From: Calothrix sp. NIES-4105
Lineage (GTDB): Bacteria; Cyanobacteriota; Cyanobacteriia; Cyanobacteriales; Nostocaceae
Reading direction: 5' to 3'
Length of the DNA stretch: 64,000 nt
Assembly (NCBI RefSeq): GCF_002368415.1
Contig: NZ_AP018290.1
Coordinates: 620,001 to 684,000 of the forward strand
Below the pieces are notes generated by a model. It was not told the origin of the DNA. It searched no databases and saw only the letters and a program-made list of their open reading frames with translations. A program made the translations under genes and the position numbers. How positions within the stretch are numbered: position 1 is the stretch's first letter; each line of letters starts with the position of its first letter. Positions 38,127 through 47,331 of the stretch are shown one piece after another.

Positions 38127-38969
38127 ATGTACTTAGCAATTACAGCAGTAGATAACCTAGTAAGCTTACTCCAGCTACCATTTATGCAACGCGCGATATT
38201 AGGCGCCGTTTTGATGGGAATAGTGGGAGGATTACTAGGTTGTTTTGTGACTTTGCGTTCTTTATCGTTCTTTAGTCATGCAGTAGGACATGCAGCATTA
38301 GTGGGAGTTGCATTAGGTGTGCTTTTACAAATAAACCCAACTTGGATGTTACTACCATTCACTTTGGTATTCGGCGTAGTCGTTCTTTACTTTATAGATA
38401 AAACAGACATTGCCAGCGATAGTATTTTGAGTATAGTGCTGAGTGGCGCCCTAGCAATTGGATTAATTTTAACCAGCTTCATACAAGGATATCGTGGCAA
38501 CTTAATGAGCGTATTATTCGGGGATATCCTTGCAATAGACAACACTGACTTGATACTAACCGTGATTTTACTCTTTGGAGGCGCCGTTTTTTTATTATCA
38601 ACCCTAAGTCAGCAAATATTATTAACTTTAAACCCAGCAGTTGCCCAAGTTCAAGGAATACCCGTTCAACTATATCGTTATGCATTCGTAGTATTATTAT
38701 CATTAGCTGTTGCTATAGCGATAAAAGCCGTAGGTGTTTTACTAGTCAACGCCTTTTTAGTTATCCCTGCCTCAACAGCAAAAGTCATGACCCATAACTT
38801 TAGTCGCTTCTTAATTATGTCGATAATTATCGGCTCAACAACTAGTATTGTTGGTATTCTTGCCTCAGCCTTATTTAAACTAGCGTCTGGACCAAGTATC
38901 GTTCTTGTCCAGTTTGTCGTATTTATCCTTATTTTTGGCGCCTTTAAGCTAAAAATAAGACCAACTTAA
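38127..38969 (+). CDS. ABC-3 family metal transporter permease, orphan
   Basis: About 280 residues with eight to nine membrane segments. RSLSFFSHAVGHAALVGVALG, then DSILSIVLSGALAIGLIL and VLLVNAFLVIPASTAKVM, match ZnuB/MntB-type permeases for zinc or manganese. No ATPase or binding protein gene is adjacent. The ATG at 38127 lies directly against the right end of a MITE and has no ribosome site, so promoter and 5' UTR must be element-derived, or the true start is lost. Internal ATG 38184 is within the first helix and less likely. Confidence 0.8.
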   Translation: MYLAITAVDNLVSLLQLPFMQRAILGAVLMGIVGGLLGCFVTLRSLSFFSHAVGHAALVGVALGVLLQINPTWMLLPFTLVFGVVVLYFIDKTDIASDSILSIVLSGALAIGLILTSFIQGYRGNLMSVLFGDILAIDNTDLILTVILLFGGAVFLLSTLSQQILLTLNPAVAQVQGIPVQLYRYAFVVLLSLAVAIAIKAVGVLLVNAFLVIPASTAKVMTHNFSRFLIMSIIIGSTTSIVGILASALFKLASGPSIVLVQFVVFILIFGAFKLKIRPT

Positions 38970-39059
38970 TTTTAAATTAAAATATTTTTCAAAAAACTAT
39001 TGCATAATCTAAAAATCTTTGCTACATTTATTAATCGTTGCCCCCACACAGCGCAACAA

Positions 39060-39132
<73 letters not shown>

Positions 39133-39385
39133 TCGCTTCTACAAAAGACTTTTGGTGTAAAGATGGTGTAACGCCCAAAAGCACCTGACTAAATGCTGAC
39201 TAATAAGCGGCGCCGCAACACTTCGATTAATTAGGTTTGCTTATTGGTTAGGCAGCCGCGACAGCACCGTTTGCTTATCAATGAGATTTAAGAGATTTGC
39301 AGCACGTCCGCGATTTCAATAACTTAGCAGGCAGTAAGTCGCTAGTAGTGTTATAAATGCTGGTTGTAGTAGTTGTGCTGAACGT
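39133..39385. other. Gap between tRNA-Phe and tail-like gene
   Basis: No integrase or clear att duplicate was found. In the frame of the following gene the sequence is open back to 39341 (encoding SSVINAGCSSCAER), so the tail-like protein may have lost an N-terminal part. Confidence 0.35.
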
Positions 39386-40210
39386 GTGGCAATCAAGTCA
39401 ATTAACATTATCAAAAAAATTGCGAGGCGTATTACTGCCTCTGACGGGAATAACATTATTGTTTTGTTTGATAACGCTAATCCTGTTACTAGTATCCCTG
39501 CTAGCAACATTATTTCTGTTAATGGGTTTCTTAAAAACCTTAAAGGATACTCCAGAATTGTTAGTTTACAAGAGGTACCATTCCCAAATATTACCCTTGA
39601 AGACAGCGAGCCGGAACGAAGACTAAAAACTTTAAATATTGAATCGGCTTCTGAAAGAAAGCAATTAGATTTATTGGTATCCGCAAATGGAACTGACTGG
39701 ATAGAAGTTGGCTCCGTTAGCTTGATTCGACAAGTTGGATATCCTTATAGGATGTACAGCTTGCTTGACTTCTTCACTGATGGATTAGCTGATGAATATG
39801 GTACTAACGGCAAAGCTGGCTGTCGTATTGTCAATGTCGGCTACGGGTTTTTATCCGGTAACGATGTTATGACGATTCATGGCAGTTTTTTACAAGAAAT
39901 AGTATTTGATGAGCCTGCGAGTACAAATGGGGGAATTACTACTGGTGGTACAACCGGGGGAACTACTACTGGTGGTACAACCGGGGGAACTACTGGCGGA
40001 AATAATAATACAAATACATTGGATGACATTATGGTTTTATCAGCAACAGCACCAAGCAACCCAACGACAGGATTAATTTGGGGTGAATTAAGCGGAACTA
40101 AATTAGTTGAAGAATGGATATGGAATAATAGTAGATGGGAATCACGAATTAAATCTAGAGTAATAGGTAAGGATTCAGGCGCCAGTATAGTCTCCTTGCC
40201 AAAATTTTAA
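39386..40210 (+). CDS. Phage-tail-like protein, 3' end replaced by IS sequence
   Basis: 274 residues from GTG 39386 (MAIKSINIIKKIARR). The middle has LLVSANGTDWIEVGSVSLIR, resembling a receptor-binding or discoidin-like beta-sandwich. A (GGTT)-rich linker follows (GGTTGGTTTGGTTGGTTGG), then WGELSGTKLVEEWIWNNSRW near the end. The linker plus C-terminal tip is typical of tail fibres and eCIS fibres. The last 14 codons lie inside the inverted repeat of the IS66-type element (from 40166), so the native tail of the gene was probably removed. No other structural phage gene is present. Confidence 0.5.
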   Translation: MAIKSINIIKKIARRITASDGNNIIVLFDNANPVTSIPASNIISVNGFLKNLKGYSRIVSLQEVPFPNITLEDSEPERRLKTLNIESASERKQLDLLVSANGTDWIEVGSVSLIRQVGYPYRMYSLLDFFTDGLADEYGTNGKAGCRIVNVGYGFLSGNDVMTIHGSFLQEIVFDEPASTNGGITTGGTTGGTTTGGTTGGTTGGNNNTNTLDDIMVLSATAPSNPTTGLIWGELSGTKLVEEWIWNNSRWESRIKSRVIGKDSGASIVSLPKF

Positions 40211-41996
40211 GCGAGTGACCCCCCTTGGGGGGTCAGAGCGCCATAAAAATTAAATAAAAAAGTATGGTCAAAACGTGAGGAGGATTTTGAAGTATTGACA
40301 AATGTAGCATCCGAGGTTGATTATCATACATATGGATAAACATCAGCCTCTTGAACTAAACCGTGAAAGCCTTCTTCAATTGTCACAAGGACAATTGGTA
40401 GACATGGTTATCGAGCAGGCAAAGTCTATAGAAAAGTTAAGTACAGTAATCACAGAGCTTGAGGTTGAAGTACAACGGCTAAAAGTTGGCAGAGACCTAG
40501 ACAGCAAAACCTCATCCAAACCTCCATCTGGAGATATCCTTAAAAAATCAGAACAAAAACAAGACCCAGATAATCAAGAAGAGTCCGCTCCGAAACGTAA
40601 ACCAGGTGGACAACCAGGGCATCCAGGTAAAACTCGCAAGGGTTTTGGTAGAGTAGATCGCTTTGAAATTTTGCGCCCCGAAGTTTGTAGTTGTTGTGGT
40701 CACGCAAGCTTTGCAGGAGAGCCGATAAAAATCGAAACGCAGCAAGTAGCTCAATTAGTACAACGCCCAATAGAAGTAGTTGAGTATCATCGCCATACTT
40801 GTGTATGTTCTAGTTGTGGAAATAAACAAACAGCTGATTGGGCGCCAGATATAGTACCAGGGCAAGATATAGGTGTAAAACTACAAGCTTTTTTGGGATG
40901 GGTAAATAATTATGGGCATCTACCTTATGAAAAGCAACAAGAACTTTTGTGGGAACTAGGGGAAATAGAAATTGGTGTTGGAACCCTAGTAAACACTAAT
41001 GAACGAATAGACTCATCTGTTAGTACAAGCGTTAACGAGCTAAAAGATTGGATAAAAGAAACGCAACCTAATATACATTCCGACGAAACGCCTTGGGTTG
41101 TTAAAGGTGTAAAAGAATGGTTGTGGATTTTTGCAAATACTGATTTTGCTTTGTTCCATGCGGCAGATACTCGGAAAGCGCGCAGAGTTAGAAATGATTC
41201 TTGGCTCCAACTATAGTGGCGTACTTAGCTCTGATGATTATAGTGTTTATAACGGTTATAACGTAAAAGCTCAACAGAAATGTTTAGCACATTTACGGCG
41301 CCACTTCAAAAAATTAATGAAGCTTCCTGGTTTAAACAACCTAAAAATAGGCGAAACTTTTGTCAAGTTAATCGACGAAGCATTTAAACCCGCGCGCGAA
41401 CTTCCAGCAAGAACAAAATTTTCTAGATTTCTTAAGCTGGGGTTCTAAGTTTAAAGTAAAAGTTGAATCCTCTATCAATGAATGGATTGATAAAGCGGGA
41501 GGTGAAGCAGGCAAGCTTTTGCGCTCTTTGCGGGACAAAGCACATCAATGGTGGTACTTTTTACTACATCCAGATATACCACCTGATAATAATTTAGCGG
41601 AACGAACGTTACGTTTAGCTGTCACTAAAAGAAAGGTTAGTGGAGGTTCCCGTTCTATGGAGCGGTTCCAAGATACTGCCAATTTATTAACGGTTGTACA
41701 AACTTGTCGGCGCCAAGGGCGTTCCGTAATTGAATTTTTTGAGCAAGCTATAAAAGCAATCGTTAACCCAAAAGTACAAGCACCATCTTTAATACTTTAG
41801 CTTGCGACCTTGATTGGTAGAAGTACTGTTCCTGTTTACGTTTAGTTATAACGTGAACGTTACAATAATTGTTATCTTTTCTCCTAAGTTTCTTTCATAC
41901 TTTTTTATGTAATTTTTATGGCGCTCTGACCCCCCAAGGGGGGTCACTCGCTTAAAATTTTGGTAGGGAGACTATACTGGCGCCTGAATCCTTACC
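40166..41996 (+). mobile_element. IS66-family element with about 100-bp inverted repeats
   Basis: 40166-40265 and 41898-41996 are inverted copies with few mismatches. They begin GGTAAGGATTCAGGCGCCAG and include the hairpin GACCCCCCTTGGGGGGTC. The ends GTAAG/CTTAC fit IS66 termini, but such long repeats are unusual for the family. A perfect 8-base target duplication was not found; AATAG occurs on both sides. Confidence 0.7.
40332..41800 (+). pseudogene. IS66-type transposase with two frameshifts
   Basis: Three consecutive frames together encode one transposase: zinc-binding CSCCGHASF/CVCSSCG, then LPYEKQQELLWELGEIEIG, HSDETPWVVKG (catalytic DDE region), SSDDYSVYNGYNVKAQQKCL, and DNNLAERTLRLAVTKRKVSG at the end. 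Shifts fall at GCGCGC (41178-41183) and CGCGCGCG (41391-41398). Adding one GC pair at each would restore a single ORF of about 490 codons. Accessory genes tnpA/tnpB of classical IS66 are absent. As read, the element is inactive unless frameshifting occurs. Confidence 0.8.
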
Positions 41997-42529
41997 CAAT
42001 AGCTAGCCCAAACTTCAGGAACTTTTGCTATGCTTATTTGCGGAGTTTTTAGGCGCCGAAATTAGAGAAAAGTAGCAGTATAATTCTAAAGGATAGTAAT
42101 CTAACTTCCTTTTTGGAATTTTACCGTTGAATAGACTGACTTTTATGGTTCTGCTTGTTTAGGAAGAAACTTATAAAAAGCAGCACTCTTCTATTTCTGT
42201 ATGGGTAACACTTACCCTAATTATGCAGCTATTCAAAAAAACTTTCGTCAAGTTACCAAAAAATTACCAGAGATTACAAAGGTATTTTTTATAACATCAG
42301 GAACTCGGTCATTATAATTTTGCATAATAATTTTTACTTTGTATCTACCTCTTTAGGTAAAGTTATTCATTTCCTATCATAAGTGATTCTTATAATAGCA
42401 ATAGTTCAGGAGGCTTTGTCGGTTCGCGCTAAAGATACAAATTTCAGGAAGTAATTCAACGTAATTACGTCATTTATGTCGGTGAGAGTGAAAAATTTTG
42501 GAGTCTTCCGCATAACTAAATAGAGATTG

Positions 42530-42695
42530 AGAGGGTGTTTGAAAAGTCAGATGAAGTATAAATTGTCTCAAGCGAGTTCCGCTACTCAGAATGTAAACGG
42601 AGTTTTGCCTTTACTAGTAGAATCTAGGATTTATACGTATACTTAGATGCTTTAGGTTCAGTATAACATGAAAGGAAACTTTTCAAACAACCTCT
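42530..42695. mobile_element. MITE with GAGGTTGTTTGAAAAGT-type ends
   Basis: GAGGGTGTTTGAAAAG at the left and CTTTTCAAACAACCTC at the right are inverted repeats with one mismatch. The flanks show TGA on both sides. These ends resemble IS5-group termini of cyanobacteria. Confidence 0.6.
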
Positions 42696-42910
42696 GAGAT
42701 TGCAATGAAGGCGCCTTCTCATCGAAGAATTTTATTGATAATATTTTATTGCTTTATACCAATGGAAAACATGTAGCTTTTTCATAGTATTTTTGCACGA
42801 TAAGACAAATGAATTAACTTTGCTATTTATTCATAGGTAACGCAAGTGGGTACTTATGCAGTTGATGACATATGTTGGAATATCAATAAAACCTTTGGCG
42901 CCTTAACTAA

Positions 42911-43105
42911 AGCTTTTTTATTTACAATACTGTAAAGCTTGAAGAGAATGATTTAGGCTACTCTTTAAAAAGAGTTAAAAAAGCCAAGCCAATCAATAAA
43001 ATTCCAGAAACAGAAGCAATTTTTCAACAACTTGGAAAAATTAATAATGAAGCAGATAATGACCCAACTACTTTACGCATCTCGATTGATGCGAAGGTGG
43101 CGTGA
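42911..43105 (+). pseudogene. ISAzo13-family transposase fragment
   Basis: An open frame encodes ENDLGYSLKRVKKAKPINKI, then PETEAIFQQLGKINNEAD, and LRISIDAKVA before a stop. The SLKRVxKxKPxxKIPETxAIF segment is characteristic of ISAzo13 transposases. There is neither start nor catalytic remainder. Confidence 0.7.
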
Positions 43106-43516
43106 TAAAAGGCATAAAAAGGCTCCGATGTTTCTTTATCCTTATCTACTAGATTCAACTAAAATGACCAATTCGCTTATCTATCTAAAGATAGATATTT
43201 TCTATTTTTAGCTATCTAGCGGTAGATTTTTGCAATAAATGATGTGATAATGATTTTTGTTAATATAATTAACTGCCAAAATTTTTGGAAATTAATTTTA
43301 AGCATATACAAAAAGTATTTTTCATTGTAGCCATCAGATTCATTGCCGAAAACAAACATTATAAGTTACATATGGGCGACCTAATTTATACAATAAACAT
43401 GATTTTATGTAGATTCAAAGCAAATCGGAAAAATTGTGCAGATAGTATCAAGCGCAGTGTTGTCAAGTTATTAGTGTCAGTAATTCAATAATTCCTTTTT
43501 GTGAGAGAAGATAAGT

Positions 43517-44989
43517 ATGTCTATTGAAAATGGAGTAATGATTCAGTTTTTTCAGTGGTACAGTCCCTCAGATGGTACACTCTGGAACGAACTTAAAAAT
43601 GAGGCATCAAAGCTATCGAGTGCAGGGATAACAGCAGTTTGGATTCCTCCTGCATACAAAGGCTCTGGTGGTGTTAATGATGTTGGCTATGGAGTTTACG
43701 ATTTATTTGACTTAGGTGAATTTGAGCAAAAAAATACGATCAGAACAAAATACGGAACAAAAAAAGAATTAATAGATGCAATTCAAGCTGTTCAAAACGA
43801 GAAAATGGAAGTCTATGGCGATGTAGTTCTCAATCATAAAGATGGTGGAGATGAAATAGAAACATTCTGGGCGCAGGAAGTGGACTGGAATGACCGAAAT
43901 AAAATACTGAGCGATTGGTATCAAATAGCAGGATATACAAAATTTACTTTTCCAGGTCGTGGAGATAAATATTCGAGCATGAAGTGGCATTGGTGGTGCT
44001 TTGATTCTCTTTCTTACAATACTACTACGAGAAATACTAATAAACTATATCGTTTGAAAGACAAAGGTTTTGAAACAGAAGTCAGTTATGAGAGAAGCAA
44101 TTATGATTATTTGCTAGGCAATGACCTCGACACGCGGGAACCTTTCGTCATTGACGAGTTACGCTATTGGGGTCGTTGGTTTGTTGATCAAACCAATATT
44201 AATGGTTTTCGTATTGATGCAGTTAAGCACGTTCGTTCAAGCTTTTTTAAAGACTGGATTAATCATTTGCGGGTTCATTTTAGCGGACGAAATCTTTTCA
44301 GTTTTGCTGAATATTGGTCTTGGCGTGATACAGAACCTCTACATAACTATATAGTCCAGACTGAAGGGGTTATGTCGCTCTTTGATGTTCCTCTACATAT
44401 GAAATTTTATGATGCCAGCAGAAATGGTAGTAGTTTTGATATGCGTACAATACTCGATCGTACATTAGTCAAAGAGCAACCTACTCTGGCAGTGACATTT
44501 GTAGAAAACCACGACACACAACCCTGTCAATCGTTAGAATCTCCTGTTGAACCCTGGTTTAAACCTTTAGCATATGCTTTTATTCTTTTACGACGCTCAG
44601 GATATCCCTGTATCTTTTACGCTGATTATTACGGAGCTAAGTACTCAAATTGTCGAGGTGGCTATGACGTTATTCTCTATTCTCATCGCTTTCTCATCGA
44701 TAAGTTTTTGTGGGCCCGTAGAGCATATGGATACGGAGATCAGCATGATTACTTCGATCATCCCAACACTATTGGTTGGACTCGATTAGGTAATAGAGAA
44801 CATCCAGGAGCTATGGCTATAGTTATTACTAATGGAGCGGATGGTAATAAGTGGATGAATATGTTCCGACCCAACAAAGCTTTTTACGATATTACTGGGC
44901 ATATTCCAGAAAAAATTTATACAAATGCTGATGGTTGGGGTAATTTCCGCTGTAAAGGCAGATCCGTCTCTGTTTGGTTGCAGGAGTAA
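43517..44989 (+). CDS. Cytoplasmic alpha-amylase (GH13)
   Basis: 490 residues, no signal peptide. Substrate-site motifs: AVWIPPAYKG, YGDVVLNHK (region I), GFRIDAVKH (region II, nucleophile D), FSFAEYW (region III, acid E), and FVENHDTQP (region IV, D). The layout and length match the GH13_5 cytoplasmic amylases, which cleave internal alpha-1,4 bonds of starch or glycogen. It is the first gene after the mobile debris, with no GGCGCC in 2.1 kb, so it may belong to the accessory island. GAGAG lies about nine bases upstream of the ATG. Confidence 0.9.
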   Translation: MSIENGVMIQFFQWYSPSDGTLWNELKNEASKLSSAGITAVWIPPAYKGSGGVNDVGYGVYDLFDLGEFEQKNTIRTKYGTKKELIDAIQAVQNEKMEVYGDVVLNHKDGGDEIETFWAQEVDWNDRNKILSDWYQIAGYTKFTFPGRGDKYSSMKWHWWCFDSLSYNTTTRNTNKLYRLKDKGFETEVSYERSNYDYLLGNDLDTREPFVIDELRYWGRWFVDQTNINGFRIDAVKHVRSSFFKDWINHLRVHFSGRNLFSFAEYWSWRDTEPLHNYIVQTEGVMSLFDVPLHMKFYDASRNGSSFDMRTILDRTLVKEQPTLAVTFVENHDTQPCQSLESPVEPWFKPLAYAFILLRRSGYPCIFYADYYGAKYSNCRGGYDVILYSHRFLIDKFLWARRAYGYGDQHDYFDHPNTIGWTRLGNREHPGAMAIVITNGADGNKWMNMFRPNKAFYDITGHIPEKIYTNADGWGNFRCKGRSVSVWLQE

Positions 44990-45002
44990 TGTTATTGCCA
45001 AC

Positions 45003-45034
45003 AGACGTGTAGAGACGTGTTCACGTCTGTTTTT
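45003..45034 (+). terminator. Rho-independent terminator of the amylase gene
   Basis: AGACGTG...CACGTCT stem followed by GTTTTTAT, 14 bases after the stop. It is a member of the GTAGAGACGT hairpin family. Confidence 0.8.
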
Positions 45035-45126
45035 ATGAAATGATAGGCGCCATTCCCGAATCGCTGGGTAATTTTTAACTGCTGCTACACGCAATCGTAT
45101 TAACATTATCAATCTCAATACAGGCG

Positions 45127-47142
45127 TCATCGGCGCCTCGGATGCTCAATGTCACTAAAACCGCGCAATTGGTTTCCTTGAGGCGAACCTGTATAAACAT
45201 CAGCCTTAACAACCTCCGAGGAGAACTTCAAACCTGTTCTGTTCTCCAAACTAGTAATTGACACTTGAAAATTATTAAACTCACCCACAGGTTTGCGCTC
45301 GAAGGGGATATTCTCTACAAATTGTTCCTGGCTGACAACATAGCCGCTAGAATAAAGTTTTCCTGCTGAGTCCGCAACTATAATTACTTTCCAAAAAAGT
45401 TGGGGAACTTGAATACCTCGGTGGAAGACATCGCTTTGTTGAAAGATTGGACCAGTAAAAACAGTTGCTAACAAATCTTCTTGGTCTGTGTTAGTTAAGA
45501 TGAAATTTTCCAATCCCTGCCACAGATCTGACGATTGGTTAAAGCGAAAGTACTGAGGAGAGCAATTTGTAAAGTGGAATGTGTCGCTGTTAGCTAAACG
45601 GGCTGTGCTTTCTTCTCCCCAAATAGGGTCTTGCCTGCGAACTAAATGACCTCTGTCAAAAAAGTTACCCCCAGGTTCGTTACCGTAAAAATCGTCACCT
45701 AGTTGCAAATGTTCGGGAATGCGAGGGTCAAAAAACCATTTGTCTCTTAAGCGCTCCAGCCCAATCCACTGGCGCCCGTCAATATTAACAACGGTATAAA
45801 ATGCCAAGCGGCGAGTCTCGCACATAACTACAGAGAAGTGCGTATAGCGCAGAATATTATCCTCTGTTCCCACTACTTTGGTTACTGGACCGAAACCAAG
45901 GGCAATAGATGTCAATTCAGGAAGAGGAATATTCGTCCCCAGGAAATCGGGGTTGTAACCTTCGCGACCTTCATAGTAACTCAGTGGGCGAACGTTCCCA
46001 TTAGAACTCGGTCGAGGTTGCTTCGTCCTTTCACCCAAGTTGAAGCCATCTTCTGACAAGGTAACTATACTTTGGCGGGGAGTTGTACCGGAAAACACGC
46101 GAATACCCTTAGCATCTTCAAGGAAAGCTTGCACTAAACTAAAAGCGTTCGCACCTTGTTGAGTTTGAATTTTATTGACTTGCTCGATAATTTTGCTTAT
46201 CCGCACACCCTGGTTAGCAATCCACTTAATTTTATCTTCGGTCAACTTTCCAGCTTCTGATAATGGAACCCAGGCGCCGTTGGTTAGTTCAATTTCTTCA
46301 ATTCCGTTATTGATGCGTCTCTCTATAACGCCTTTATGGTGAATAGCAACTACTTGCCAGTTATCATTGAGAACGGGCGAACCAGAAGAACCAGGGGCTG
46401 TATCGCTAGCATACCAGAGAAAATTATCTTTAACAGCATCCTGTTCGTCACCAATTTGCAGCACCTTATTTTCGCGGATAGCAATTTGCTTGGGGTTACC
46501 GTCAGGGTGTTGAATAATTGTGACAAATTCTAAAGGTTCGATTTTGTGCAGGGTGGGGTCGAGACGTAAAAAACCGTAATTTGTTAAGCTCGTTTCTCCA
46601 TCATCTGATGTTGGCGCCACTGCAACCAAGGTAAAATCAAGTTCCGGGTCTGTTATAAATGCTGACTCTGGAGTTAAAGTAAAGGTTTTTCCCTGTTGAA
46701 TTCTCCCGCTCATATCCATCTCGTAGCCAAACTGTGCTGATGCTCGCGTTGCTGCGTCTTGCGAATCAATGACGTGATTATTCGTCAGCAGCAGGCGAGG
46801 AGATATAAGAAAGCCAGTCCCCCAGCTACCATTTGAGCCAAACATATCTCCAACCCAAATCCGGCAAACTGCACGAGCAGCTAAGGTTCCTCTTTGGAGG
46901 TAATTGACGGGTAGTAAATCATTACGACCCAGGATACGCTCCAGGTCGAAAGAGGAGACTCCAGAGCCACTAGCGGCGATATTTTCAATTCGCCGAGCTA
47001 AAGCCGTTACCGGGTCTGCTCTGCGATCGTGTTTCTCAATATTAGATAAAGGAGTTTCTTGGTTTGTCGGTATTTTGATATTTCGCAAGGATTTGAGCTT
47101 GTTAAGAAAGTCTTCATCGTAATTCATTATTTTTACAGGCAT
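45127..47142 (-). CDS. Trypsin-like protease fused to DNA/RNA non-specific endonuclease
   Basis: 671 residues from ATG 47142 (TTG 47154 is also open; AAGGAG lies upstream). Residues about 85-290 are a V8/trypsin-like serine protease: H in LLTNNHVI, D in PELDFTL, S in APGSSGSPV. Residues about 400-670 are an NUC-type endonuclease: DRGHLVRRQDP with the catalytic histidine, then NCSPQYFRFNQ with the metal-binding asparagine. A protease-nuclease fusion suggests a toxin, perhaps self-cleaved or activated. It is on the same strand as the next two effector-like genes. A truncated near-identical copy of the nuclease part lies at 58025-58549. Confidence 0.85.
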   Translation of the reverse strand: MPVKIMNYDEDFLNKLKSLRNIKIPTNQETPLSNIEKHDRRADPVTALARRIENIAASGSGVSSFDLERILGRNDLLPVNYLQRGTLAARAVCRIWVGDMFGSNGSWGTGFLISPRLLLTNNHVIDSQDAATRASAQFGYEMDMSGRIQQGKTFTLTPESAFITDPELDFTLVAVAPTSDDGETSLTNYGFLRLDPTLHKIEPLEFVTIIQHPDGNPKQIAIRENKVLQIGDEQDAVKDNFLWYASDTAPGSSGSPVLNDNWQVVAIHHKGVIERRINNGIEEIELTNGAWVPLSEAGKLTEDKIKWIANQGVRISKIIEQVNKIQTQQGANAFSLVQAFLEDAKGIRVFSGTTPRQSIVTLSEDGFNLGERTKQPRPSSNGNVRPLSYYEGREGYNPDFLGTNIPLPELTSIALGFGPVTKVVGTEDNILRYTHFSVVMCETRRLAFYTVVNIDGRQWIGLERLRDKWFFDPRIPEHLQLGDDFYGNEPGGNFFDRGHLVRRQDPIWGEESTARLANSDTFHFTNCSPQYFRFNQSSDLWQGLENFILTNTDQEDLLATVFTGPIFQQSDVFHRGIQVPQLFWKVIIVADSAGKLYSSGYVVSQEQFVENIPFERKPVGEFNNFQVSITSLENRTGLKFSSEVVKADVYTGSPQGNQLRGFSDIEHPRRR

Positions 47143-47258
47143 AAGTTTAAGCAACTCCTTGTTGTTAATAAAGCAACATTAACAAATCTACATTGTTTAC
47201 AAACCATCGCGCTTGTGTGCTAGTACTTCTTATAAGCAAATACTACAACTAGATTGTT

Positions 47259-47285
47259 AGATGGTGCGTCTGCGGCGCACCATCT
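47259..47285 (-). terminator. Hairpin after the metalloprotease gene
   Basis: AGATGGTGCG and CGCACCATCT form a perfect 10-bp stem between the metalloprotease stop (47332) and the next start. No T-run follows, so it may be a processing or attenuation site. Confidence 0.5.
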
Positions 47286-47331
47286 GAACGGTTACATTTA
47301 TAAAGTTTTTGATTCTTTATGTTGGAAAAAC

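Larger units (their letters stand above)
41997..43516. other. Mobile-element debris field
   Basis: 1.5 kb without an intact gene. It contains a 38-codon open frame at 42201-42317 (MGNTYPNYAAIQKNFRQ...) of unknown origin, a MITE at 42530-42695, and an ISAzo13 remnant at 42911-43105. The part from 43130 has CTATCTAAAGATAGATA and is likely the amylase promoter region. Confidence 0.5.
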
